Origin: Aquibium carbonis
GTDB lineage: Bacteria > Pseudomonadota > Alphaproteobacteria > Rhizobiales > Rhizobiaceae
Length of the DNA stretch: 64,000 nucleotides
NCBI RefSeq assembly: GCF_003970795.1
Contig: NZ_RWKW01000043.1
Location: 20,403 to 84,402 of the forward strand
Reading direction: 5' to 3'
Of this stretch, positions 10,389 through 18,070 are shown one piece after another. The translations under genes were made by a program, and so were the position numbers. The first letter of the stretch is position 1, and the number at the start of each line of letters is the position of its first letter. The notes under the pieces are model-generated. The model saw only the letters and a program-made list of their open reading frames with translations. It had not been told where the DNA came from and did no database searches.

Positions 10389-11311
10389 TGTTTCGGCACA
10401 TTGGTTGCGCGGATCATCGCGATTTGAGCCTCCGACGTGTTGATAGCGTAGCTGGTAGACCGGACGATGCGAAGATCGCCTGGCCGCGATGCAACATTGA
10501 ATTCCATGATATGAATGGCCGACTGGTAATCAACTTTTACGGCGAGCGGCCGAACCTTCAGGCCGGGGAAATAGTGAGCCGCATACTGAATCATGTTGTA
10601 GATTTGGACACGGTTGAGCTCGTCCGACACGGCCTTAGCTTCGATCGGGAATACCACGGGTACGTCGTCATCTCCCGATGCGATGCCGACGTCGATTGCA
10701 TCGAGTTCGGCTTGACCGATGCCGGGCACGCTCTTCCGCACATGGGAGCGTAGTCGATATATTTTCATACCGGTGAAATGGTCTAGAAGCTGGCAATAGC
10801 CGACAACCGACAGCAATGCCTGTTCGTCCATCTCTGCCATCGTTTCGGGCAGCAGCCTTCTCACAGGCATCGGAGTCTGATCGATCGCGGGCGTGAGTTC
10901 GCTGACCGGCACTTCCATAATGCCGCTCGATGCCTTTTCGAACTGATATAGCCCGCGCCCGATGGCGCGTAGGACGTGGAAGCCCTTAGACAGGATTTCG
11001 TCGGGCAGCACCGTCCGGGAACGCATACGGTAAACCACATCGGCCGCATTGCGTGCGGAGATAGCATCGGGATTGTCGGACACCGCGCGTACTGCCTCGA
11101 CAGCCGTGCGAACGTCATCGAGTGAGAAGACCACAGTTGCGGCGCCTGGCCGCCAACGGTCCTGAAACAGCTTCTGGATGACCGGAACATAGACCTTCTA
11201 ATTCTTACCGTGACTCTGCAGGCTCTTGCCCTTTACGGGCGCGACAGCATCTTGCTTGGCCGCGCGGCGGCGCTTTGGCGCAGTGGCATCAAGGTCGGTC
11301 TCGTCTGTCAT
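10385..11311 (-). pseudogene. Type II restriction endonuclease gene interrupted by an in-frame amber codon
   Basis: One frame runs from ATG 11311 to the TGA at 10385 (308 codons plus stop) with a single TAG at 11200-11198, codon 38. After the TAG the frame reads KVYVPVIQKLFQDRW, typical of the N-terminus of PD-(D/E)XK type II endonucleases, and continues without a normal start until a GTG at 11134. The catalytic core is intact downstream: Asp in ELDAIDVGI and Glu-x-Lys in FPIEAKA, then NRVQIYNMIQYAAHYFPG. It overlaps the methyltransferase by 4 bases. It may be a nonsense-inactivated gene, a shortened protein starting at GTG 11134, or a 37-residue leader peptide plus a gene with an unusual start. 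The endonuclease identity is inferred from motifs and partner. Confidence 0.72.
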
Positions 11312-11599
11312 CAGACATCCATAGCAAGAAAAGAACATAAAGGGAACATCTAGATATGCCGTTTTTGTACTCGAATCGAGTTTTTTCCTAGACTATCAAT
11401 CCTGTTGCGGCGCGTACTCGAATAGCAGCTTTCCGGATGTCACTGTCACGCCTAGACGCCGCAATAGGGGCGGATAGCCGTTGGAGTACGGGAGTAACTT
11501 GAACGGCAGGATTCTCGAACGTAGTACCAAGCCCCGTCAGTCCGCATTCCACCCCCAATTCCGCCGCAGCGCGACGAACCTGTTCTCGGGCTTTCACCC

Positions 11600-12445
11600 T
11601 TAACCGTCGTCTTCTCCGGCTCGCTCGGCGATCTTCGCCCGCTGCCACAACTCCTCCATCTCGTCCAGCGTCGCCTCGCCGAGCGTCCTGCCGCTCGCCG
11701 CGAGTTCCCGCTCGATGAAGTGGAAGCGGCGGCGGAATTTCGCATTGGTGCCGTGGAGCGCGGTCTCGGCCTCGATGCCGGCGTGGCGGCCGAAATTGAC
11801 CAGCGCGAACAAGACGTCGCCGAACTCGTCGGCGGTGGCTTTCGCATCGTTTTCGGCCATGGCGCGGCGCAGCTCGCCGATCTCTTCCTCGATCTTGTCG
11901 AGGATGGGGGCGGCCTCCTTCCAGTCGAAGCCGACCCTGGCCGCCTTGTCCTGAAGCTTGCGGGCGCGCGCGAGGGCGGGCAGGGCGACCGGCACGCTGT
12001 CGAGGAAGCCGTGGCCGTGATCCTCGGCCGGCAGGCCGCGCGAAAGCCTCGCCTCGCGCTTCAGCGCCTTCTCTTCAGCCTTGATCGCGTCCCACATGCC
12101 CTTGGCGGAGCCGGCCGCGCGCGCCTGCGCATCGCCGAAGACATGCGGATGGCGCCGGATCATCTTGGCGGTGACCGCCTCGACCACGTCGCCGAAGGCG
12201 AATGCGCCGGCCTCCTCGGCCATGCGGGCGTGATAGACGACCTGGAGCAGGAGGTCGCCCAGCTCGTCGCGCAGGTCGTCCATGTCGCCGCGCTCGATCG
12301 CGTCGGCGACCTCGTAGGCCTCCTCGAGCGTGTAGGGCGCGATGCTGGAAAAATCCTGCTCGAGATCCCACGGACAGCCGGTGATCGGCGTGCGCAGCGC
12401 GGCCATGATCTCGATGAGGCGGGCGATGTCCTTGGCGGGAAGCAT
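11600..12445 (-). CDS. mazG: Nucleoside triphosphate pyrophosphohydrolase MazG
   Basis: Cleaves (d)NTPs to monophosphates and pyrophosphate, a housecleaning role; 281 residues. Two all-alpha MazG domains are visible: the first with CPWDLEQ, EEAYEVADAI and DELGDLLLQVVYHA, the second with EEEIGELRRAM and DEFGDVLFALVNFGRH. The acidic helix pairs bind Mg2+. Length fits the long tandem-domain form. In related genomes it normally sits close to hflX; here the R-M pair separates them. The 288 bases between it and the R-M operon hold no gene I can support. Confidence 0.95.
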   Translation of the reverse strand: MLPAKDIARLIEIMAALRTPITGCPWDLEQDFSSIAPYTLEEAYEVADAIERGDMDDLRDELGDLLLQVVYHARMAEEAGAFAFGDVVEAVTAKMIRRHPHVFGDAQARAAGSAKGMWDAIKAEEKALKREARLSRGLPAEDHGHGFLDSVPVALPALARARKLQDKAARVGFDWKEAAPILDKIEEEIGELRRAMAENDAKATADEFGDVLFALVNFGRHAGIEAETALHGTNAKFRRRFHFIERELAASGRTLGEATLDEMEELWQRAKIAERAGEDDG

Positions 12446-12536
12446 GGGGGACCCTATCCTTCCGCGCCGCGCGCGCCAACCGGAGGGCTGGATGGCGGCC
12501 GGCTATCCACAGGCTTGCGCGCCAAAGCCCCGAGCA

Positions 12537-13019
12537 TCAGTCGGTGACGCCCAGCCCCTCGCGGACCTTTTCCATCAGGCGGATGAGTTCGGCCAGTTCG
12601 CCCTCGCTGAGATGGGCGCGCAAAAGGTCGTCGCCCTTCTGGACGATGGGCACGGCCTTGCGCAGCACCTCGCGGCCGCGTTCGGTGATCCAGATCGCGC
12701 GGATGCGCCGGTCGGTGGCGAGCGGACGGCGCTCCAGAAGGTTGTCGCGCTCAAGCCTGTCGATCATCGGAACGAGGGTCGACTTGTCCAGGCCGCGGGC
12801 CTTGGCGATGAGGGTCTGGCGCGCGCCAGGGTTGCGGTCGACGATGACCAGAAGTCCGAACTGCTGTGGCGTGATTCCCAGCCCGGTCAGCTGTTCCTCG
12901 ATGGTGCGGAACACCGCGAGATACGTCACGCGCAGCTGGCGCCCGAGAAGACCATGCAGGATCCCCTGATCCAGGCGTTGGGCAACGGCGCTCTCGGTCT
13001 CGTCATTCACGCGCATCAC
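12537..13019 (-). CDS. MarR family transcriptional regulator (upstream of nicotinamidase)
   Basis: Winged-helix MarR regulator of 160 residues. The DNA-binding core is clear: LTGLGITPQQFGLLVIVDR, recognition helix region LDKSTLVPMIDRLERDNLLE and the wing RRPLATDRRIRAIWITERG. Ligand and targets are not evident from sequence. It shares a strand with the nicotinamidase gene but a 479-base gap separates them, so an operon is uncertain. It is distinct from the second MarR inside the catabolic island (21253-21702). Confidence 0.85.
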   Translation of the reverse strand: MMRVNDETESAVAQRLDQGILHGLLGRQLRVTYLAVFRTIEEQLTGLGITPQQFGLLVIVDRNPGARQTLIAKARGLDKSTLVPMIDRLERDNLLERRPLATDRRIRAIWITERGREVLRKAVPIVQKGDDLLRAHLSEGELAELIRLMEKVREGLGVTD

Positions 13020-13498
13020 GTCCTCAATACATTTTATATCAACTGGTTAGCCACGAAAGGCCGGCGATGCAAGAGCAAATCAGCAATCGCTTTTCTGAAT
13101 GGTATGTTCGGCAAGAGCCGGGATTGATGCGCTGCGGCCCCGTGACGAATAAAACTTGAGGCCGGATATCTCCATAAAATCCACAGGCGCGCGGGCGAGG
13201 TCTCAAGACTGCCCCGGATACATAAGGCACTGTTCTCACAGGTTGTATGGATCAGACCAAGTGCCATGCAACGATGCGTGCGCCAATCATTCCCGCAACC
13301 GGTCGTCCGCTCTATTGCCGAAGGTGAAACGCATCGTCGCGGTGATCTTTGCCGCGGCCCGCCTCTTCCATCCCTTGGCCATCAAACGTCTGGACATGAA
13401 ATAAGTTGCGTTGGGAAAGGCCGCGCCGAAAAAACGGCGCAACAATGCCCCCGCTGGCTGCGGGAAAGGCGCCGAGTCGCCCGCCGCCAGGGGGCTGG
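13020..13498. other. 479-base gap with no supported gene
   Basis: Between the MarR gene and the nicotinamidase gene I see no credible coding sequence. A minus-strand frame of 36 codons (13397-13287, starting MSRRLMAKGWKRR) is too short and unsupported to call. A 6-bp inverted repeat GCGCCG/CGGCGC with an A6 loop (13423-13440, T6 loop on the minus strand) lies just beyond the nicotinamidase stop. The stretch next to the MarR start is AT-rich and probably contains its promoter. Confidence 0.4.
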
Positions 13499-14098
13499 TC
13501 AGGCGAGCGTGACGCCCGCGGCCTTCATGCGATCGGTCATCGCGGCCAGCGAGCCGCCAAGGTCGATCGCGCGGCAGGCCTCCATGGCAACGGTGACCGC
13601 AAAGCCCTCGCGCACGGCGTCGAGCGCCGAATAGGCGACGCAGTAGTCGGTGGCGAGACCGACGAGGGTCAGTTCGCTCAGGCCCCGTTCGCGCAGGTAG
13701 CCGGCAAGGCCGGTCGGCGTCGAATGGTCGTTCTCGTAGAAGGCGGAATAGCTGTCGATGGCTGGCCGGAACCCCTTGCGGATGACGAGTTCGGCCTTCG
13801 TCCAGTCGAGCGCGGGGTGGAAGGCGGCGCCGGGTGTTCCCTGGATGCAGTGGTCGGGCCACAGCGTCTGCTCGCCATAGGGCATCGTCACCGTCTCGAA
13901 AGGCGCCTTGCCGGCGTGGCTTGAGGCGAAGCTCGAATGGCCGGCGGGGTGCCAGTCCTGCGTCAGGATGACGTGATCGGCTTTTGCGATCATGCGGTTG
14001 ACGACCGGCAGGATGGCGTTGCCGTCGGCAACCGCGAGCGCGCCGCCCGGGCAGAAATCGGTCTGGACATCGATGACGATGAGCGCGCTCTGCGCCAT
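13499..14098 (-). CDS. pncA: Nicotinamidase / isochorismatase-family amidohydrolase
   Basis: Hydrolyses nicotinamide to nicotinate and ammonia; 199 residues. The catalytic triad is visible as Asp10 (VIDVQTDFCPGG), Lys108 (VIRKG) and Cys153 (LATDYCVAYSALDA), and the metal site as Asp48, His50 and His54 in DWHPAGH. Start ATG 14098 is chosen for the conserved N-terminus and a GGAG 7 bases upstream; the longer upstream frame is not protein-like. It is transcribed divergently from the molybdenum hydroxylase operon across 189 bases, so it could supply nicotinate to that pathway as well as to NAD salvage. Confidence 0.93.
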   Translation of the reverse strand: MAQSALIVIDVQTDFCPGGALAVADGNAILPVVNRMIAKADHVILTQDWHPAGHSSFASSHAGKAPFETVTMPYGEQTLWPDHCIQGTPGAAFHPALDWTKAELVIRKGFRPAIDSYSAFYENDHSTPTGLAGYLRERGLSELTLVGLATDYCVAYSALDAVREGFAVTVAMEACRAIDLGGSLAAMTDRMKAAGVTLA

Positions 14099-14174
14099 GG
14101 GCAAGCTCCATTGCTTCCGACGACGCCGGCTGCGGCGCGCGGTGTTTGCCCATCGTGGCGCAGGTGAGGCGGCT

Positions 14175-14214
14175 TTGACAAGCGCCGCCGTCCTGATATC
14201 ATTTGTATGCGAAT
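14175..14214 (+). promoter_or_regulatory. Predicted promoter with MarR-type palindromic operator, island left end
   Basis: A -35 TTGACA (14175-14180) and -10 TATCAT (14197-14202) are spaced by 16 bases, 73 bases before the ATG at 14288. The palindrome ATTTGTATGCGAAT (14201-14214) overlaps the -10 and likely start point, as expected for repression. The same 11 bases ATCATTTGTAT followed by a matching half site occur at the other end of the island (25564-25579). Operator function is inferred from symmetry and recurrence. Confidence 0.7.
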
Positions 14215-14287
14215 GAATTTCGCGACGCTCGACGCGCACCCGGGACGCCCGGATCGGCGCGGTACGGCACCGCGGGGGGACCGACGC

Positions 14288-15151
14288 ATGCCACGCTACG
14301 CAAGGCCGACGAAGCCCGACGAAGCCATCGCCCTTCTGGCCGAAGGCGGCTGGACGGTGCTGGCCGGCGGCACGGATTTTTTTCCCGCGCAGGGCGTGCG
14401 GCCCATTGCCGAGAACATCCTCGACATCGGCGCGATCGAGATGCTCCGCGGCGTGCGCGAGGAGGACGGCCATATCGTGATGGGCGCCACCACGACCTGG
14501 GCCGACATCGTGCGTGAGCGCTTACCAATGGGTTTCGACGCGCTGAAGCTCGCCGCGCGCGAGGTGGGTTCGGTCCAGATCCAGAACACGGGAACGATTG
14601 CCGGCAATCTCTGCAATGCCTCTCCGGCCGCAGACGGCGTTCCGGCGTTGATGGTGCTCGATGCGGAGGTGGAAGTGGCGTCGGTGCGCGGGATGCGTCG
14701 GTTGCCTTTGTCGAGCTTCGTGCTCGGCAATCGCCAGACGGCGCGCGCGCCGGACGAACTGGTGACCGCGATCCGTGTGCCGAAGGCGTCGACGGCGGGG
14801 CGGTCGAGCTTCTTCAAGCTCGGCGCGCGGCGCTATCTGGTGATCTCGATCGCCATGGCGGCGGCTCGGGTGGAGATCGATGCGGACAGGCGGATCGCCG
14901 GTTGCGCCATTGCCGTCGGCGCCTGTTCGCCGGTGGCCCGGCGGCTGGCGGTGCTGGAAGAGGACCTGGTCGGCCGCCCGGCGGACACTTCGACGCTTGC
15001 GATCATCGGCGATCGCCATTTCGCCGGGCTGTCGCCGATCGCCGACGTGCGCGGCAGCGCGGCGTACCGGTTGGAGGCGGCGCGCGAGATCGTCGGCCGG
15101 GCGCTCGCCGGCGCTTTTGCGTCGACGGATGAACGGGGCGTGGCAGCATGA
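14288..15151 (+). CDS. FAD-binding subunit of a xanthine-dehydrogenase-family molybdenum hydroxylase
   Basis: Medium (M) subunit, 287 residues, carrying FAD that passes electrons from the Fe-S clusters to the terminal acceptor. It begins PRYARPTKPDEAIALL and has the FAD diphosphate-binding stretch VLAGGTDFFP and the second FAD motif IQNTGTIAGNLCNASPAAD, then the CO-dehydrogenase flavoprotein C-terminal domain. Start ATG 14288 is preceded by GGGGGA; an ATG at 14207 lies within the operator and would add 27 atypical residues. Its stop overlaps the next gene's ATG (ATGA). Substrate cannot be read from this subunit; context suggests nicotinate or a similar N-heterocycle. Confidence 0.9.
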   Translation: MPRYARPTKPDEAIALLAEGGWTVLAGGTDFFPAQGVRPIAENILDIGAIEMLRGVREEDGHIVMGATTTWADIVRERLPMGFDALKLAAREVGSVQIQNTGTIAGNLCNASPAADGVPALMVLDAEVEVASVRGMRRLPLSSFVLGNRQTARAPDELVTAIRVPKASTAGRSSFFKLGARRYLVISIAMAAARVEIDADRRIAGCAIAVGACSPVARRLAVLEEDLVGRPADTSTLAIIGDRHFAGLSPIADVRGSAAYRLEAAREIVGRALAGAFASTDERGVAA

Positions 15152-17883
15152 GCTTTCCATCGGTACCGATCACCTTCGAACTCAATGGCGCGCCCGTGAC
15201 GGTGACGGTCTCGCCGGTTGCCCGCCTCTCGAACGTCCTGCGCGACGATCTTGGCCGCACCGGCACCAAGGTCGGCTGCGACGCGGGCGATTGCGGCGCC
15301 TGCACCGTGCTCGTCGACGGTGAACCGGTCTGCGCCTGCCTGATGCCGGTCGCCCAGGTCGGCAACCGGCGGATCACGACCGTGGAAGGACTGGCCAACG
15401 GATCGCTGTCGGCGGTGCAGGATTCGTTCCTGCGTCACGGCGCGGCTCAGTGCGGCATCTGCACGCCGGGCTTCCTCATGGCAGCGACGGCGCTGCTGGA
15501 GCGAAACCCGACGCCGAGCGAGACCGAGGTGGAGGACGCGCTCGGCGGGGTGCTGTGCCGTTGCACCGGTTACAGGAAGATCGTCGAAGCGGTCATGAAC
15601 GCACATTTGCCCGACCGGCATCACAACCAGCCGCCGGACGCGGGCCAGGCAGTCGGTGCGGCGATGCTCAGGCTCGACGGGCGACCGAAGGTGACCGGCG
15701 AGGAACGCTTCGGCGCCGATGTCAGGCCGGCCGGCGCGCTGTCGGTGGCTGTGATCCGGTCGCCGCACTGGCACGCGTCGTTTTCGTTCGGCGATCTCGA
15801 CGGCTTCGTTTCGACGCATCCGGGCATCGTCGCGGTCTATACGGCCAAGGACATTCCGGGCGAGAACCGCTTCGGCGTCATTCCGGCCTATGCCGACCAG
15901 CCGGCGCTGGCCGACGGCGTCGCCCGCTTTCGCGGCGAGGCGGTGGCGGTGATCGCGGGCGAGAAGGACGCGGTCGATGCGCTCGACTTGTCCGATTTCC
16001 CGGTGACCTGGTCCGAGCTGCCGCATGCGCTGGACGTCGCCGCCGCGCTCGCTTCCGAACCCTTTCACGCGAACCGGCCCGGCAACGTCCTGGTGGCGGG
16101 TCGGGTGGAGCGCGGCGACGCGGATGCCGCTTTGGCGGCCTCGCAGGTGGTGGTGACCGGCGAAATCGAGACCGCCTATGTCGAGCACGCCTATATCGAG
16201 CCGGAGGCCGGCTTCGCGGCGATGGACGGGGACATTCTGGTGATCACCGCCTGCACGCAATCGCCCTTCATGGATCGCGACGACACGGCGAAGGTGCTCG
16301 GCCTCGCGCCGGAAAAGGTGCGAATCGTGCCGACGGCCACCGGCGGGGGCTTCGGCTCCAAGCTCGACCTGTCGGTGCAGCCGCTAATCGGGCTGGTCGC
16401 GCTGAAGACCGGCCGGCCGGCGGCGCTGACCTACACGCGCGCCGAATCGATGATGTCGACCACCAAGCGCCATCCGGGTTCGATGCGGGCGTCGATCGGT
16501 GCGGATGCGGACGGTCGCATCACCGGCATGGTGTTCGAGGGCGATTTCAACACCGGCGCCTATGCGAGTTGGGGACCGACGGTGGCGGTGCGCGTGCCGG
16601 TGCATGCATCCGGCCCCTATTTCACGCCGACCTATCGGGCGATCGGCCGGGCGATCCACAGCAACGGGCCGATTTCGGGCGCGTTTCGCGGGTTTGGCGT
16701 GCCGCAGGCGGCGATCATGCAGGAGACGCTCTACGACGATCTCGCTGTCAAGCTCGGCATCGACCGGCTCGCGTTTCGCCTGAGGAATGCGCTGCGCAAC
16801 GGCCAGACGACGGTGGCGGGCCAGACCATGGAGAGCGGCGTCGGCATCGTCGAGTGCCTCGAAGCGCTGAAGCCGGCCTGGGAGCGGGCGCTGGCCGAGG
16901 CTGCCCGGATCAACGGGGAGGATCGAGCGGTGCGGCGCGGGGTCGGCGTCGCTTCCTGCTGGTATGGCTGCGGCAACACCGGCATTCCGAACCCGTCGAC
17001 GATCCGGCTGGGCATCACGCGGGCGGGCGATCTGGTGCTGCACCAGGGCGCGGTCGACATCGGCCAGGGGTCGAACACGGTGATCACGCAGATCTGCGCC
17101 GATGCGCTGGGCGTGCCGCTGGCGTCGATCCGCGTCGAGGGCGCCGATACGGCGATCACGCCCGACGCCGGCAAGACGTCCGGTTCGCGCCAGACCTTCA
17201 TCACCGGCAAGGCGGCGGAGAAGTCGGGCCGGGTGCTGCGTGAGACGATCCTGCGCGCGGCCAACGTCTCGGAGGCCGCGACCATCACGTTGGAGGGTGG
17301 CGCGATCCTGGTGGCGGAGGGCGAGGCGCGGCGGCGCATCGAGCTGTCGACGCTCTCCGAGAACGCCCATGGCTATGTGCTGATGGCGGAAGAGAGCTAT
17401 GATCCGCCTACGGTGCCGCTCGACGCGAAGGGGCAGGGCAAGCCCTATGCGGTCTATGGCTATGGCGCGCAGATCGTCGAGCTCGACGTCGACACGACGC
17501 TCGGCACGGTCAAGCTGGTGCGCATCACCGCCGCCCATGACGTCGGCCGCGCCATCAATCCGCTGCTCGCCGAGGGGCAGATCGAGGGCGGCATCGCGCA
17601 AGGCATCGGCATGGCGCTGATGGAGGAATACGTCCCGGGACGGACGGAAAACCTGCACGACTATCTGATCCCGACCATCGGCGACGTGCCGCCGATCGAC
17701 ACGATCCTGATCGAGGTGCCGGACCCCGAAGGACCGTTCGGCGCCAAGGGGCTGGGCGAGCACGTGCTGATCCCCACCGCGCCGGCGATCCTCAACGCCA
17801 TCCGCGACGCCACCGGCGCGCTGGTGACGCAATTGCCGGCGACGCCTTCGCGGGTGCTGGCGGCGATGCGGAGGCGGCGATGA
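15148..17883 (+). CDS. Fused 2Fe-2S and molybdopterin-binding subunit of a Mo hydroxylase
   Basis: A 911-residue fusion. Residues about 1-155 form the small subunit, with plant-type 2Fe-2S cysteines (CDAGDCGACTVLVDGEPVCAC) and the second cluster (QCGICTPGF, CRCTGY). The rest is the large Mo-cofactor subunit, with GGGFGSK, GAFRGFGVPQA and near the C-terminus the catalytic glutamate motif GAKGLGE. With the FAD subunit before it, this makes a complete hydroxylase that would add water-derived oxygen to a ring carbon next to nitrogen. Nicotinate to 6-hydroxynicotinate is the favoured reaction because a 6-hydroxynicotinate-reductase-like gene follows and nicotinamidase is divergent. Xanthine or another purine substrate cannot be excluded. 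Confidence 0.88.
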   Translation: MSFPSVPITFELNGAPVTVTVSPVARLSNVLRDDLGRTGTKVGCDAGDCGACTVLVDGEPVCACLMPVAQVGNRRITTVEGLANGSLSAVQDSFLRHGAAQCGICTPGFLMAATALLERNPTPSETEVEDALGGVLCRCTGYRKIVEAVMNAHLPDRHHNQPPDAGQAVGAAMLRLDGRPKVTGEERFGADVRPAGALSVAVIRSPHWHASFSFGDLDGFVSTHPGIVAVYTAKDIPGENRFGVIPAYADQPALADGVARFRGEAVAVIAGEKDAVDALDLSDFPVTWSELPHALDVAAALASEPFHANRPGNVLVAGRVERGDADAALAASQVVVTGEIETAYVEHAYIEPEAGFAAMDGDILVITACTQSPFMDRDDTAKVLGLAPEKVRIVPTATGGGFGSKLDLSVQPLIGLVALKTGRPAALTYTRAESMMSTTKRHPGSMRASIGADADGRITGMVFEGDFNTGAYASWGPTVAVRVPVHASGPYFTPTYRAIGRAIHSNGPISGAFRGFGVPQAAIMQETLYDDLAVKLGIDRLAFRLRNALRNGQTTVAGQTMESGVGIVECLEALKPAWERALAEAARINGEDRAVRRGVGVASCWYGCGNTGIPNPSTIRLGITRAGDLVLHQGAVDIGQGSNTVITQICADALGVPLASIRVEGADTAITPDAGKTSGSRQTFITGKAAEKSGRVLRETILRAANVSEAATITLEGGAILVAEGEARRRIELSTLSENAHGYVLMAEESYDPPTVPLDAKGQGKPYAVYGYGAQIVELDVDTTLGTVKLVRITAAHDVGRAINPLLAEGQIEGGIAQGIGMALMEEYVPGRTENLHDYLIPTIGDVPPIDTILIEVPDPEGPFGAKGLGEHVLIPTAPAILNAIRDATGALVTQLPATPSRVLAAMRRRR

Positions 17884-17914
17884 GAAGGTTGATCGTCGGC
17901 ATTGGCGCGAGACT

Positions 17915-18044
17915 ACCCCCACCCCTTACCCCTCCCCACAAGGGGGAGGGGGACGATCCACGCCGCGCCAGACTTGGCTCGCGCTTGCATGGCACGCCGC
18001 CGGTGTCTCCCTCCCCCTTGTGGGGAGGGGTGAGGGGTGGGGGT
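17915..18044. repeat. Inverted-repeat element between the Mo hydroxylase and reductase genes
   Basis: Two 39-base arms (17915-17953 and 18006-18044) are inverted complements with two mismatches, separated by 52 bases. The arms are purine/pyrimidine-biased (runs of C, then AAGGGGGAGGGG), typical of short palindromic intergenic elements scattered in rhizobial genomes. The RNA would form a long hairpin between two genes of one apparent operon, which could stabilise or attenuate transcript. No transposase is present. Confidence 0.85.
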
Positions 18045-18070
18045 GATTCGCGCTACCGGAGGGCATCCCC

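Noticed and set aside
11312..11599. Possible remnant gene between the restriction gene and mazG
   Set aside because: The 86- and 131-codon frames here extend antisense into mazG and show no recognisable domain.
14207..14287. Upstream ATG extension of the FAD subunit
   Set aside because: The ATG lies inside the predicted operator; the conserved N-terminus and ribosome binding site fit ATG 14288.
17915..18044. CRISPR-like repeat
   Set aside because: There are only two inverted arms and no regular spacers or cas genes; it is a palindromic element.
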